Notes: a model not told the origin generated them from the letters alone. A stretch of 64,000 nucleotides of DNA from an uncultured Burkholderiales bacterium (GCA_903871545.1 CAIQHG010000026.1:1-64000), one strand, 5' to 3'; numbered from the stretch's first letter, positions 19,729-30,786 are shown. Numbers and translations are program-made.

Positions 19729-20199
19729 ATGTCTTTAGACAAACCGTATCTAGATGTTCCTGGTACAACAATTTTCGATACCGAGCAGTCCCGCAAAGGT
19801 TACTGGCTCAATCAATTTTGTATGTCCCTCATGAAGGCCCCTAATCGTGAAAGGTTCAAGGCCAATGAGCGTGCCTATTTAGATGAATGGAAAATGACTG
19901 AGGATCAAAAGTTGGCCGTCCTTGCCAGAGACCTTAACTGGTGTATATCACTGGGAGGGAATATTTACTTTCTTGCCAAAATAGGTGCGACTGACGGCAA
20001 GAGTTTTCAACAAATGGCAGGTAGTATGACGGGGATGACGGAGGAGGAGTACCGCGCGATGATGGTGGGTGGGGGCCGCTCAGTTAAGGGAAATCGCTTT
20101 TTGGGTGAAGACGGAGACGCGCAACCCCAAAACCAACCTCAGGGTGAGGCGGGTAATAAGGGGAAATCGGGCAACCAGGACAAAGCGCTATCCCCTTGA
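19729..20199 (+). CDS. ligA: Protocatechuate 4,5-dioxygenase alpha subunit (LigA/PmdA)
   Basis: This is the small helical subunit of the extradiol dioxygenase that opens protocatechuate to 4-carboxy-2-hydroxymuconate semialdehyde. The 156-aa protein has the LigA core: IFDTEQSRKGYWLNQFCMSLMKAPNRERFKANERAYLDEW, then LARDLNWCISLGGNIYFLAKIGATDGKSFQQMAGSMTGMTEEEYRAMMVGGGRS. Residues from about 125 on form a Gly/Gln/Asn/Lys-rich tail that looks disordered and makes it somewhat longer than many LigA proteins. AGAGG precedes the ATG. The beta subunit lies 92 bp downstream. Confidence 0.93.
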   Translation: MSLDKPYLDVPGTTIFDTEQSRKGYWLNQFCMSLMKAPNRERFKANERAYLDEWKMTEDQKLAVLARDLNWCISLGGNIYFLAKIGATDGKSFQQMAGSMTGMTEEEYRAMMVGGGRSVKGNRFLGEDGDAQPQNQPQGEAGNKGKSGNQDKALSP

Positions 20200-20267
20200 G
20201 ATCCGAGCATGCTCAATTAACCAATCCAAATACAGCCAGTGTATTTAATTCAAATCTATCACATTAA

Positions 20268-21169
<902 letters not shown>

Positions 21170-21170
<1 letters not shown>

Positions 21171-22129
21171 TGAGTAAGACAATTAAAGTTGCGCTGGCCG
21201 GTGCTGGCGCATTTGGTATCAAGCATCTTGACGGAATTAAAAATATTGACAACGTGCAGGTCATCTCCCTAGTGGGGCGTGAACTGGGCAAGACCACCGA
21301 GATTGCGAAAAAGTACGGCATTGAGCACGTTAGTACTGATCTTCAAGATAGTTTAAATTTAAGCGAAGTAGATGCGGTCATTTTATGCACGCCAACTCAA
21401 ATGCACTCTGAGCAGGCGCGGGCCTGTATGAACGCTGGTAAGCACGTTCAAGTTGAAATACCAATGGCCGATTCACTCTCAGATGCTCAATCCCTTGTTG
21501 AACTACAAAAGAAAACGGGATTGGTTGCCATGTGTGGTCATACAAGGCGCTTTAACCCAAGCCATCAATTTGTACACCAAAAAATCAAAGCCGGGGAGTT
21601 CAATATTCAGCAAATGGATGTGCAAACTTACTTCTTTAGACGAACCAACATGAACGCGCTTGGGCAACCTAGGAGCTGGACGGATCATCTTTTGTGGCAC
21701 CACGCCGCTCACACCGTAGATCTATTCGCCTACCAAGTTGGAAGTCCCATTGTGAAGGCCAACGCGGTTCAAGGCCCCATTCATCCTGATTTAGGCATAG
21801 CCATGGATATGTCCATTCAGCTAAAGGCGGCAAACGGGGCTATTTGCACTTTGAGTCTTAGTTTTAACAATGACGGACCGCTTGGCACTTTCTTTCGCTA
21901 CATTGGGGACTCTGGTACCTACATTGCTCGTTACGACGATTTGTTCACTGGAAAGGAAGAACCTATAGATGTCTCTAAAGTAGATGTATCGATGAACGGG
22001 ATTGAGCTCCAAGACAGAGAGTTTTTTGCCGCAATTAAAGGTAAGAGGGAGTCCAACTCAAGCGTGGCTCAAGTTTTTGCTTGCTACAGAGTTCTCCACG
22101 ATTTGGAGCAACAACTTAAGAGTAATTAA
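21170..22129 (+). CDS. ligC: 4-carboxy-2-hydroxymuconate-6-semialdehyde dehydrogenase (LigC/PmdC)
   Basis: This 319-aa Gfo/Idh/MocA-type oxidoreductase oxidises the cyclised semialdehyde to 2-pyrone-4,6-dicarboxylate with NAD(P). The N-terminal Rossmann motif is VALAGAGAFGIKHLDGI, the cofactor domain continues through VILCTPTQMHSEQARACMNAGKHVQVEIPMA, and SWTDHLLWHHAAHTVDLFAYQVG supplies the histidine-rich catalytic stretch typical of LigC. It overlaps ligB by one base. With it the route from protocatechuate to pyruvate plus oxaloacetate is complete in this window. Confidence 0.93.
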
Positions 22130-22192
22130 ACTTGTGTTAATTGTGGGATCCAAAATTTTGAGAGCATTATTTTTTCAAGTGAGTCAGTAACT

Positions 22193-23200
22193 ATGCAGCA
22201 ACGTCAATTAGGCCCGTTCAAAGTTGGAGCAATAGGCTTGGGGTGTATGAATATTTGTCACGCTTATGCTAATGCCCTATCAGAGCACCAAGCAGAGCGT
22301 CTTCTCCTAGGGGCGCTTGACCTTGGGGTTACTCATTTTGATACTGCTGCGCTTTACGGTTTTGGTGCTAGCGAGCGGATGGTGGGAAATATTTTGTCCA
22401 AATACAGGAGCCAATTTACTCTTGCCAGTAAATGCGGGATGCAAGGTGTTGATAAAAAGGGTGACGGCGTGTTGGTAAGGGTAATTGACGGCAAAGCTCA
22501 GACGATCAAGAAAACGTGTGAAGATGCGCTTAAAAGACTTAAGACGGATGTGATTGATTTGTATTACCTTCACAGGTGGGACAAGGAAGTACCAATCGAA
22601 GATAGTGTGGGTGCGCTGAGCGATTTGGTGCGAGAGGGTAAGATTCAAACCATAGGATTGTCTGAGGTATCCAGCCTAACCCTTCGCAAAGCCTGTGCTG
22701 TGCACCCTGTTGCTGCCGTTCAAACTGAATACTCTTTATGGACACGAAACCCTGAGATCGAGCTCCTCAGTGTCTGCAAAGAGCTTGGAGTTAGCTTTGT
22801 CGCATTTAGCCCAGTTGCAAGAGGTTTTCTAACTGGGGCCCTAAACGATGTGAGCAACTTGGGGGAGAAGGATATTCGAAGATCCATGCCTCGCTTCTCG
22901 ACTGAGAATTACAAAAAAAATATTGAATTATTGAGTGAGTATAAAAACTTTGCCACTAGCCGGGGCATAACCCCTGCCCAAGTCGCACTGGGTTGGCTTT
23001 TAAACAAGGGGGAGAATATCCTCCCCATACCTGGAACGCAAAGCCTGGAGCATTTGAGGGAGAACTGCGCAGCTCATTCAGTTCAATTCACCGCTCAGGA
23101 GATGGCAGAGCTAGATATTTTGATTAATCACCAAAACGTAAGTGGACACAGATACAACGAACAATCAAGGTCAGAGGTAGACACAGAAGACTTCGTCTAA
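22193..23200 (+). CDS. Aldo/keto reductase
   Basis: This 335-aa TIM-barrel oxidoreductase is last in the protocatechuate run, 63 bp after ligC. The catalytic tetrad is visible: Asp in THFDTAALYG, Tyr in the same motif, Lys in LASKCGM, and His in LYYLHRWD. The NADPH-binding region near the C-terminus reads NILPIPGTQSLEHLRENCAAH. An aldo/keto reductase is not needed for the known 4,5-cleavage steps. It may act on an aldehyde entering the pathway or on a side product, or be a passenger. I cannot name the substrate. Confidence 0.85.
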   Translation: MQQRQLGPFKVGAIGLGCMNICHAYANALSEHQAERLLLGALDLGVTHFDTAALYGFGASERMVGNILSKYRSQFTLASKCGMQGVDKKGDGVLVRVIDGKAQTIKKTCEDALKRLKTDVIDLYYLHRWDKEVPIEDSVGALSDLVREGKIQTIGLSEVSSLTLRKACAVHPVAAVQTEYSLWTRNPEIELLSVCKELGVSFVAFSPVARGFLTGALNDVSNLGEKDIRRSMPRFSTENYKKNIELLSEYKNFATSRGITPAQVALGWLLNKGENILPIPGTQSLEHLRENCAAHSVQFTAQEMAELDILINHQNVSGHRYNEQSRSEVDTEDFV

Positions 23201-23393
23201 TGGCTTGGGAGAATATGAATTTCCAGTACTAAGGGTTTAAGGCCGTAAAACTTATAAAAAGTTAAGTTTGATAGGCTTTGTGAGTGCACTTACCTTTTCA
23301 AGGGATAAAGTAATAATTCCTTTAAATCTAAGTTCGTTAAATCCTGGCTTGTAAAAGTACTAACTTTACCAGTAACGGTATTGTCGATTTAAG

Positions 23394-23741
23394 TTATTGA
23401 TTAGCCAGAGCTTTAGACATTAGTTTTGATACTTTATCAAAATACTTGTTGGCTTTTGCTGAGGGAACTAAATATTTAGTTCTGCGGTTTGACCCCTCGT
23501 AAGTAAAATCAATCCACCCTGACAATCGCAGTTCGTCCAATTTGCGGTGGATAGTTGCTGGAGATGCGATTGTAGGCAACTCCATGCATTCAGTGACAGT
23601 AAGCGTTTGCTCTAGGCCATATTGAATAGTAATCATTTCTAGCAGTTTCTCTGCGGTCGAGTCTAATTGTTCTCCGAGCTCTTTTGCCTGGAGTGTTTGC
23701 AGTAGAGTTAAAAAACGAACGTAAATGTCTTTTGAGTTCAT
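23394..23741 (-). CDS. Small winged-helix (MarR-like) transcriptional regulator
   Basis: This 115-aa protein has a compact wHTH pattern: LLEMITIQYGLEQTLTVTECMELPTIASPATIHRKLDELRLSGWIDFTYEGSNRRTKYLVPSAKANKYFDKV. The recognition helix is around SPATIHRKLDELRLSGWI and the wing around YEGSNRRTKYLV. It is convergent with the aldo/keto reductase gene and is the only regulator gene near the catabolic clusters. A perfect 13-nt palindrome lies 29 bp upstream of its start, suggesting autoregulation. Whether it controls the protocatechuate genes is an open inference. Confidence 0.7.
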   Translation of the reverse strand: MNSKDIYVRFLTLLQTLQAKELGEQLDSTAEKLLEMITIQYGLEQTLTVTECMELPTIASPATIHRKLDELRLSGWIDFTYEGSNRRTKYLVPSAKANKYFDKVSKLMSKALANQ

Positions 23742-23769
23742 AGTTGGTAGAAAATTTGTAAGGCAAATT

Positions 23770-23782
23770 GTATCATTGATAC
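23770..23782. promoter_or_regulatory. Palindrome upstream of the wHTH gene, candidate operator
   Basis: GTATCA-T-TGATAC is a perfect palindrome around one central base, 29-41 bp before the regulator's ATG. Its position and symmetry suit an operator for a dimeric winged-helix protein. I did not find a second exact copy upstream of the protocatechuate genes. Confidence 0.4.
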
Positions 23783-23917
23783 TTGATATGTTTATGTGTT
23801 TTTGTGGGTAAGGTATTTACCTCTAGATATACCAATTTTTAATTCAGATCGGCATAATAGATCAAAAAACTGAGACTTCGTGATATGGTTTATTTTTAAC
23901 TCATCAAATATTAAATA

Positions 23918-23956
23918 ATGCCCAATTGCCTAGCTTATGACAGGACAGTTGGGCAT
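23918..23956 (-). terminator. Hairpin downstream of rpoD, possible terminator
   Basis: Arms 23918-23928 and 23946-23956 (ATGCCCAATTG against CAGTTGGGCAT) form an 11-bp stem with one G-U pair and a 17-base loop. It lies 34 bases past the rpoD stop codon on the minus strand. The U tract after it is weak (ATTATTTAA), so termination efficiency is uncertain. Confidence 0.5.
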
Positions 23957-23989
23957 TTAAACCAAGACAATAATTTATTTAATACGACT

Positions 23990-26542
23990 TCAAAGGGTAT
24001 CAATAAAGCTACGTAGCTTGTCCGATCTAGAGGGATGCTTGAGCTTACGTAAAGCCTTAGCCTCAATTTGTCTGATCCTCTCACGAGTGACATCAAATTG
24101 TTTGCCTACCTCTTCAAGCGTGTGATCCGTGCTCATCTCTATACCAAAGCGCATGCGCAGCACCTTGGCCTCTCTTGGTGTAAGTCCATCCAAGATTTCT
24201 TTGACCACATCTCTGAGTCCAGCTTGCATAGCGGCCTCTAATGGGGCTGTGTTTGCTGAGTCCTCAATAAAGTCACCCAAATGAGAGTCGTCATCGTCTC
24301 CGATTGGAGTTTCCATGGAGATAGGCTCTTTCGCAATCTTCATGATTTTACGGACTTTATCCTCTGGCATCTCCATTTTCTCTGCTAATACGGAGGCATC
24401 TGGTTCGAAACCAAATTCTTGTAAATGTTGCCGAGAAATCCTGTTCATTTTGTTGATTGTCTCAATCATGTGCACTGGGATACGAATGGTTCTAGCTTGG
24501 TCAGCGATGGAGCGAGTAATGGCTTGTCGAATCCACCAAGTTGCATAAGTTGAGAACTTGTAGCCCCGGCGATATTCAAACTTATCGACCGCTTTCATTA
24601 GACCAATATTTCCTTCTTGAATCAGATCCAAAAATTGCAATCCACGATTGGTGTACTTCTTGGCAATGGAGATTACAAGGCGAAGGTTGGCCTCAATCAT
24701 CTCTTTCTTTGCGTTGCGAGATGCGGCCTCGCCCTCGTTCATCCGCTTGTTGATGCTCTTTAACTCATTTAAGGGAACAACGACCCGAGTTTGAAGGTCA
24801 ATTAATTTTTGTTGCAGCTCTTGGATCGCAGGGATGTTACGAGTCATCGTAACTGACCAAGGTTTGGCCGCCGCGGACTGTTTTTCTACCCATCTCAGGT
24901 TGAGTAAATTAGCAGGAAATTCCTGGATAAACATATCTTGGGGCATCCCGCACTTGTCAACAACTATTCGGCGCAACTGACGCTCTTTCTTTCGCATGTC
25001 GTCAACTTGGCTTCTCACTAAGTCACACAGTTTTTCAATTGTGCGAGCAGTAAAACGAATCGTCATCAGCTCATCACTTAAAGCTTTTTGAGCTTTTAAG
25101 TAATTTGGTGTTCCCCAACCTTCTTTTTCGTAAACTTTATGGACTTTATCAAAGAGAATAGTGATGATGTCAAATCGTCTGATTGCTTCGCGTTTGAGTT
25201 CTTCTAGTTTCTTCGTAAGAGCTTTGCTACCACCTTTGCCGTCATCATCATCTGAGTCGTCAAATTCGTCAAAATCCTCTTCCGCAACATAGTCGTCAGC
25301 TTCATCGGCATTGCTAAATCCGTCAACTATGCTTGAGATTACGACTTTCCCTTGTGCTATATCATCTTTAAGACGCAGTATCTCTGCAATCGTAGAGGGT
25401 GACTCACTGATTGCTTTCATCATGGCCATCAAGCCGCCTTCAATGCGTTTGGCGATTTCGATTTCGCCTTCACGAGTCAAAAGCTCTACAGTTCCCATCT
25501 CACGCATGTACATACGAACTGGGTCTGTGGTGCGTCCAAATTCACTGTCTACTGTTGATAGTGCTGCCTCAGCCTCTTCCTCAGCCTCCTCCTCTGTGGC
25601 TGTAGTGGGCCCTGTGTTAGTTAAAAGCAGCGTTTCCGCATCAGGAGTTTGCTCATAGACAGCAACGCCCATGTCGTTCAACATGGAGATCACAATCTCA
25701 AGAGTTTCAGCATCTACCAATTTGTCGGGTAAGTGGTCTGAGATCTCACCGTGAGTTAAGTAACCACGCGTTTTACCAATTTTGATTAATGTTTTAAGCC
25801 TTTGACGGCGTTTAGCCAAGTCTTCCTCTGACAGAACAGCCTCATCTAAGCCGAATTCTTTCATCAAAGCGCGCTCTTTGGCCTTGCTGATTTTCATGCG
25901 AAGTGGCTTTACCTTTTCTGTGCTGCTACCCACACTCGCCTCATCCGCAAACTCAGTCTCCGCCTCGGCATCGATTTCCTCGTCTAAAACGGGATCAAGT
26001 ACTTTGGGCTCTTTGCCTTTTTTGGAGGAGGGCTTGGCGTTAACAGCCTTGGCAACTTCAGCTTTGGGAGCGGGGGTCTTTGTTACAGCTTTTTTAGCAT
26101 CTGTAATTTTTGTAGGCGTCGGTTTTGTAACGGGAACTTTAGTAGAGCCTGTTTTTGCGGGAGTAGTTTTTGCTGCTACTTGTTTGACTGCCACAGATTT
26201 TGCTGGTGTGGCTTTTTTCGGCGCTGTCTTTGCATTAGTTTTAGAAGCGTCTGTCAAAGGTTTTTTGGGGGCTGACTTTGTGGCTATAGCCTTTGTGCTC
26301 GGTTTAGAGGCGGATTTAGTGGTCACAGAATTAGTTTTGGCAGTTTTTGCTGCAGGCTTGGAGCCAGGAGCCGTTTTGATGCTTTTCGGTGCAGGGGCTG
26401 CCGACTTTGTTTTTGTAGTTTGTGACACTTTTTGGGGACTCGGTTTGGTGGACTTTGCGGTCACCTTAGGTGAAGGGGAAGCTTTTTTAGCAGTAGCAGA
26501 ATTTGTTTTACCACTTGGTTTTTTAGGCTTGGGTGTTGACAT
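23990..26542 (-). CDS. rpoD: RNA polymerase primary sigma factor RpoD (sigma-70)
   Basis: This 850-aa housekeeping sigma factor has all expected regions: 1.1 ([21 protein letters not shown]), 1.2 ([31 protein letters not shown]), the acidic non-conserved insert ([14 protein letters not shown]), 2 ([39 protein letters not shown]), 3, and 4.2 with the [22 protein letters not shown]. The first 185 residues or so are an unusual low-complexity tail almost wholly of Lys, Ala, Pro, Thr and Ser, like a histone H1 tail, ahead of region 1.1. The gene lies downstream of dnaG in the same direction, the usual macromolecular-synthesis pairing. Confidence 0.97.
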   Translation of the reverse strand: MSTPKPKKPSGKTNSATAKKASPSPKVTAKSTKPSPQKVSQTTKTKSAAPAPKSIKTAPGSKPAAKTAKTNSVTTKSASKPSTKAIATKSAPKKPLTDASKTNAKTAPKKATPAKSVAVKQVAAKTTPAKTGSTKVPVTKPTPTKITDAKKAVTKTPAPKAEVAKAVNAKPSSKKGKEPKVLDPVLDEEIDAEAETEFADEASVGSSTEKVKPLRMKISKAKERALMKEFGLDEAVLSEEDLAKRRQRLKTLIKIGKTRGYLTHGEISDHLPDKLVDAETLEIVISMLNDMGVAVYEQTPDAETLLLTNTGPTTATEEEAEEEAEAALSTVDSEFGRTTDPVRMYMREMGTVELLTREGEIEIAKRIEGGLMAMMKAISESPSTIAEILRLKDDIAQGKVVISSIVDGFSNADEADDYVAEEDFDEFDDSDDDDGKGGSKALTKKLEELKREAIRRFDIITILFDKVHKVYEKEGWGTPNYLKAQKALSDELMTIRFTARTIEKLCDLVRSQVDDMRKKERQLRRIVVDKCGMPQDMFIQEFPANLLNLRWVEKQSAAAKPWSVTMTRNIPAIQELQQKLIDLQTRVVVPLNELKSINKRMNEGEAASRNAKKEMIEANLRLVISIAKKYTNRGLQFLDLIQEGNIGLMKAVDKFEYRRGYKFSTYATWWIRQAITRSIADQARTIRIPVHMIETINKMNRISRQHLQEFGFEPDASVLAEKMEMPEDKVRKIMKIAKEPISMETPIGDDDDSHLGDFIEDSANTAPLEAAMQAGLRDVVKEILDGLTPREAKVLRMRFGIEMSTDHTLEEVGKQFDVTRERIRQIEAKALRKLKHPSRSDKLRSFIDTL

Positions 26543-26723
26543 AAATCCTCAACAGGTTGGGAGTTGGAGCTTACTAATTAGTAGGGAAATACTCGAAAGT
26601 ACAAAGCAAGACTTTAGGGCGATCATTTGGTATGCAATCCTAGCGGTGTTTTGGCGATTCGTAGTTAAATAGTCTACATTTAGCCAGGCCGGAGGTGTTG
26701 CTGTCGCTCTTGCTATGGTTGGA

Positions 26724-28670
26724 TTATACCGCAATACCTGATTTAAGCTTAGCTCTTCGGTTGTTTAAAAATCGCACACGCTCGTAGGCTAAGGGGTCTG
26801 AGTTTGCTGTTGGTATGAGTTGGTTCAGTTCTTTGTCGATTGCATCTTTCTCCATCTCTATCAAAATACTACTCAACTCCTGAGGGGTAGTTTCTAAATC
26901 AGGGGGGGTATTTTTAAATAGTTGTAACAACGAATCATTGTGTGGGTGTTCTTTAATACCCTCAAGTAAGGCAGCCCAAGACTGAACACCGATTTCTAAA
27001 TATTGTGCATCCAACCATTTAAAAAGCTCTCCGTGTGGGGCACTGAGTGAGCAAAGCATACTTTGTTGTGTGTTGGACAAAAGTTCCCACTGCTTCATGT
27101 CACTAAATAAAATCTGAACCGATCTGTCCGCCCGGGAAGATGGTTTGCGCCTAGGGGTTAAAAGGTTGTTTGAGAGGGAGTTGGCGCCCTCAATGCGGTG
27201 GGGGTATGAAGTGAGAGGAGAGAGGGGATTGCCTTTGTAGGGGGTGAAACCTGATGCGCCCGGTTTCTTTTTAAAGTTCTTTTGAGTATCGTTAGATCTT
27301 TGAGCGGATGAGTTCCTTGGAGACTGTCCATACCTGGGCGTGGGGTCTGCATTTCCCCATAAACTGAGTAGTTCTTTTTCACCAATACCCACAAGCGTAG
27401 CGATTTCACTCAACAATTGACTCTTAAGTACGCCCTGGGGCATGGGTTCCCAAAGAGGTTTAGCAAGTGAGGCAAACTGTGCTCGTCCCTCAGCTGTGTC
27501 TAAATCACACCCAACTCGAGCTGACTCCATGAGATAGCGCGAAAGAGGGGTCGCATTAGATACGAACCGAGCGAAAGCTTCCTGACCATGCTCCCTGATA
27601 TAGGAGTCAGGATCGTGCTCTTTAGGTAAGAATAAGAACTTAACACTCCTAGTATCGCTTGCAAATGGCAGAGAGACCTCTAGGGCCTTTCTCGCAGCCC
27701 TTTGACCAGCTGCGTCGCCATCAAAACTGAAGACAACCACATCCGTAAATCTAAATAGTTTTTGCGCGTGCTCGTGCGTGCAAGCTGTACCAAGCGTTGC
27801 GACGGCGTTTGGAAACCCCCATTGCGCCAGCGCCACGACATCCATATACCCCTCGGTAACCAAGCAGTATCCGGTTGTCCTCAGAGACTGGCGAGCCTCA
27901 AACAGACCGTAAAGCTCGCGTCCTTTGATGAAAACGGGCGTCTCAGGTGAGTTTAAATATTTAGGTCCTGACTGAGAGCTTGCACCAGGCATTGGAATCA
28001 CTCTTCCTCCAAAGCCAATGCACTCGCCTTTGATACTTCGAATTGGAAACATGATTCGATCGCGAAAACGGTCATATCTTTTCTCCTCTCCCCCCTCTTC
28101 TTGAGAGGATATGACCAGGCCACTCTCCACTAAAAGAGGACTTTGGTAGTCGGGAAACACACTTGCCAGGTTTCGCCACCCCTCTGGAGAGTAACCAAGC
28201 CCAAATTGCTTCGCAATCTCGCCTGACAAACCGCGCTCCTTTAAGTAAGTCACTGCTTTGGGGGAGTTTTTGAGTTGTTTTTTGTAATCCTGACTCGCTT
28301 TTTCTAAAACATCTGTCAAGCTTTGGATTTGCTCTTTGAGCTCCCCTTTTTTAGCCCTCTCCTCAGGAGATAAACTCTCCTCGGGCACAGTCATATTGTA
28401 AGTTTGAGCCAGATCCTTAACAGCCTCAACAAAATTCATACCCGCGTGTTCCATCAAAAAGCGGATCGCGTTTCCGTTCTTGCCGCAGCCAAAACAGTGA
28501 AAGAACTGCTTTGTTGGACTTACAGTGAATGAGGGTGATTTTTCTGAGTGAAAGGGGCAAAGACCAGAGAAGTTAGCACCTGCTTTTTTGAGTTGCACGT
28601 ACCGCCCAACAATTTCCACCACGTCCGCTCTATTGAGAAGTTCTTGAATGAAGGATTGAGGAATTGACAT
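26724..28670 (-). CDS. dnaG: DNA primase DnaG
   Basis: This 648-aa replication primase has an N-terminal CHC2 zinc ribbon (C38, H41, C59, C62 in GLCPFHSEKSPSF and FFHCFGCGKNGN). The catalytic core has Toprim motifs EGYMDVVALAQWG and FSFDGDAAGQRAARKALE. The C-terminal region, needed for the helicase contact, follows a Ser/Pro/Arg-rich linker (about residues 450-520). It precedes rpoD by 181 bp. The rpsU and gatB/yqeY-like genes that often sit upstream of dnaG in proteobacteria are absent; a gamma-glutamyltransferase gene takes that place. Confidence 0.97.
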   Translation of the reverse strand: MSIPQSFIQELLNRADVVEIVGRYVQLKKAGANFSGLCPFHSEKSPSFTVSPTKQFFHCFGCGKNGNAIRFLMEHAGMNFVEAVKDLAQTYNMTVPEESLSPEERAKKGELKEQIQSLTDVLEKASQDYKKQLKNSPKAVTYLKERGLSGEIAKQFGLGYSPEGWRNLASVFPDYQSPLLVESGLVISSQEEGGEEKRYDRFRDRIMFPIRSIKGECIGFGGRVIPMPGASSQSGPKYLNSPETPVFIKGRELYGLFEARQSLRTTGYCLVTEGYMDVVALAQWGFPNAVATLGTACTHEHAQKLFRFTDVVVFSFDGDAAGQRAARKALEVSLPFASDTRSVKFLFLPKEHDPDSYIREHGQEAFARFVSNATPLSRYLMESARVGCDLDTAEGRAQFASLAKPLWEPMPQGVLKSQLLSEIATLVGIGEKELLSLWGNADPTPRYGQSPRNSSAQRSNDTQKNFKKKPGASGFTPYKGNPLSPLTSYPHRIEGANSLSNNLLTPRRKPSSRADRSVQILFSDMKQWELLSNTQQSMLCSLSAPHGELFKWLDAQYLEIGVQSWAALLEGIKEHPHNDSLLQLFKNTPPDLETTPQELSSILIEMEKDAIDKELNQLIPTANSDPLAYERVRFLNNRRAKLKSGIAV

Positions 28671-28731
28671 AGAGGATCGATTGTAGGGTGCAAAAGAAAT
28701 TTTTAAAAGTCAGCGCTTCCCAGACCTTTTT

Positions 28732-30786
28732 TCAACGTCCCATTACTTTGCCCTCACGTCTCTTATCTGCACCGGCTAAATAGCCAATTCGACGGTCTAG
28801 CACGTCTTGGGGGTTGAGGGGTATGGCCTCTACTGCTTGAACGCCGCTGGTAAGAGGCGTGAAGACAAAATTTTGTTGTCTGGCTTTCAAAGACTGCGTC
28901 CAGGTGTCATCGAATAAATCTTGTTCTAGAAATAAAGATCCCTTTGGCTGAGTAATTGCGAAGTGGGGAAGGTTGATCGCCTCTTGTGGAGTCAAGCCCC
29001 ATTTGAGCATAGCCCAAAGAGTTTGCGTTGTGAAATGAATGATGGCGACTCCCCCAGGACTACCCAAGCTTGCTTTAAACCTGAACTCGGATGGGGAATT
29101 TTTATTTGCTTTATTTTTCACATTGGGACCGAGCACCTCAAAAACCAAAGTCGGAGTCATCGAAGATCGAGGTCTTTTGCCAGGGCCCACACGGTTTAAG
29201 ATCGTCTGCCCATTGGCAGAGCGGTTTGTAAAACTAAAATCTGTGAGCTGAGAGTTGAGCAAGAATCCCCCCGGTAAGCCCTGGCCTGAGTTGACCATCT
29301 TGTGAGAACCAAAGGCACTCTCTATAGAGGAGGTAAGGGCAAGTGAATTTCCGTATCTATCTACTATGCTGATATGCGTGGTCCCGTTTTCTGGTTGGGC
29401 CGGCATGGGCGCGTTCAATAACGCAGTGTTTAATGCATCCAACCCCGCTGGCACACCGAAAGTAGGCGAATCCATCCTGGAGTCCTCTATCAGTTGAGCT
29501 CGTTTTTCTAAATAGTCTGCGTTGATCAAAGCTTTCCACAGATTATTGTTACTTACTTTATTACCATCTTGGGATATTTGGGTGCCTAATTCTAAATCCC
29601 CTAAATCCCCTACATACTCATCCCGGTCTGCTAAGGCGAGACGAGCCGCCTCAGTGTAAAAGTGCAGCCACTCAGGACTAAAGGGAATTTTGTCAGCGCG
29701 AGTGTTAGATAAAATCCCTAAAATTTGAGCCATTGCCAAAGTACCAGACGAGGGTGGGGGTGCGCCGCAAATCTTGTATCGGTGGAGTTGCGTAGAAGCT
29801 AAGAGCTTTTCTGGTGCGTCAAATTCAAAACAAAGCGGTTCACGCTCAACAGTTTTATAGATTTCAAAGTCAGCAGTGTCGATAACTGTGGAAGGCGCAC
29901 CGGTGTTGACTGTATCGACTATAGTCTGTGCCAACTTTCCCTTATAAAAAGCTCCTCCTCCCTTTGTTGCGATCGTTTGCAAAACGACTGCAAGTTCAGG
30001 ATTTTTCAGTAAATGTCCAACCGGCCATGGTTCCTTGTTAGTTTGAAAAAAATAGTTTTTAGCATATTCGTTATTGATTAAATCTTTGTCTATTGACAAC
30101 AGATCATGGAGTCTTTGACTCACTGGAAAACCATGATTAGCAAGTTCAATCGCTGGATTTATGAGTGCTTTCCAGGGGAGTTTGCCGTATTTGTGATGGG
30201 CCTGCCAAAGCATTGCCACTAAGCCTGGGACTCCTACTGATTTTGAGCTGAGTTGGGCGGATTTAAAGGGTATTGGTTTACCCGTCTCATCCAAAAAAAG
30301 TTGATCGTCTGCGCGAAGTGGTGCAGTTTCGCGTCCATCAAAGACTCTTACTTCTCCCCCTTTTTTTCCTAAAACTAAAAAGCCGCCCCCGCCAATACCG
30401 CTTGATTGAGGCTCTACTAAAGTCAGAACCATTTGTATACAAACAGCGGCGTCTACGGCGTTTCCGCCCATTTTAAGGATTGACCAACCGCTCTCTGTAG
30501 CAAGCCGATTTGCAGTTGCAACTACTTGGGAGAAATATTTTTTATTAAATTGATTGCTTGGATTTTTCGTATCATTTACAGATGAATTCGTTTGTGTCGC
30601 ACCCTCAGGGGCAAATTGATGAAGAACCTCGTCGCTTATTTTCGCCGTATTTTTTGCTTCAGCTGCGGTAGCGTTTATTTCGGTTAAAGAAGGCGCCAGT
30701 AATAAAATGCAAAAAACTGCGCGATTAAGTTTTTTTAAAAACATGCTTTTATTTTTTAAAGGATTCGTCCTTAAAGAACTTTGCAA
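28732..30786 (-). CDS. ggt: Gamma-glutamyltransferase
   Basis: This 684-aa periplasmic Ntn-hydrolase transfers or hydrolyses gamma-glutamyl groups, for example from glutathione. Hydrophobic residues 23-41 form a signal peptide; the ATG encoding MFLKKL at residue 15 may be the true start. The large-subunit motif GGNAVDAAVCIQMVLTLVEPQSSGIGGGGFLV is present. Autocleavage should occur before T469 in NGTTHISIVD, producing the small subunit with the nucleophilic Thr. GAPPPSSG and the C-terminal GGVAIIHFTTQTLW stretch also fit. It is longer than E. coli Ggt (580 aa), partly through a Ser/Asn-rich spacer before the large subunit. Confidence 0.93.
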   Translation of the reverse strand: MQSSLRTNPLKNKSMFLKKLNRAVFCILLLAPSLTEINATAAEAKNTAKISDEVLHQFAPEGATQTNSSVNDTKNPSNQFNKKYFSQVVATANRLATESGWSILKMGGNAVDAAVCIQMVLTLVEPQSSGIGGGGFLVLGKKGGEVRVFDGRETAPLRADDQLFLDETGKPIPFKSAQLSSKSVGVPGLVAMLWQAHHKYGKLPWKALINPAIELANHGFPVSQRLHDLLSIDKDLINNEYAKNYFFQTNKEPWPVGHLLKNPELAVVLQTIATKGGGAFYKGKLAQTIVDTVNTGAPSTVIDTADFEIYKTVEREPLCFEFDAPEKLLASTQLHRYKICGAPPPSSGTLAMAQILGILSNTRADKIPFSPEWLHFYTEAARLALADRDEYVGDLGDLELGTQISQDGNKVSNNNLWKALINADYLEKRAQLIEDSRMDSPTFGVPAGLDALNTALLNAPMPAQPENGTTHISIVDRYGNSLALTSSIESAFGSHKMVNSGQGLPGGFLLNSQLTDFSFTNRSANGQTILNRVGPGKRPRSSMTPTLVFEVLGPNVKNKANKNSPSEFRFKASLGSPGGVAIIHFTTQTLWAMLKWGLTPQEAINLPHFAITQPKGSLFLEQDLFDDTWTQSLKARQQNFVFTPLTSGVQAVEAIPLNPQDVLDRRIGYLAGADKRREGKVMGR

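Noticed and set aside
25878-26672. A 264-codon plus-strand open frame opposite the start of rpoD
   Set aside because: It is the mirror of the low-complexity Lys/Ala/Pro-rich rpoD tail, giving a Val/Ala/Leu/Gly-rich translation with no family motif; rpoD explains the DNA.
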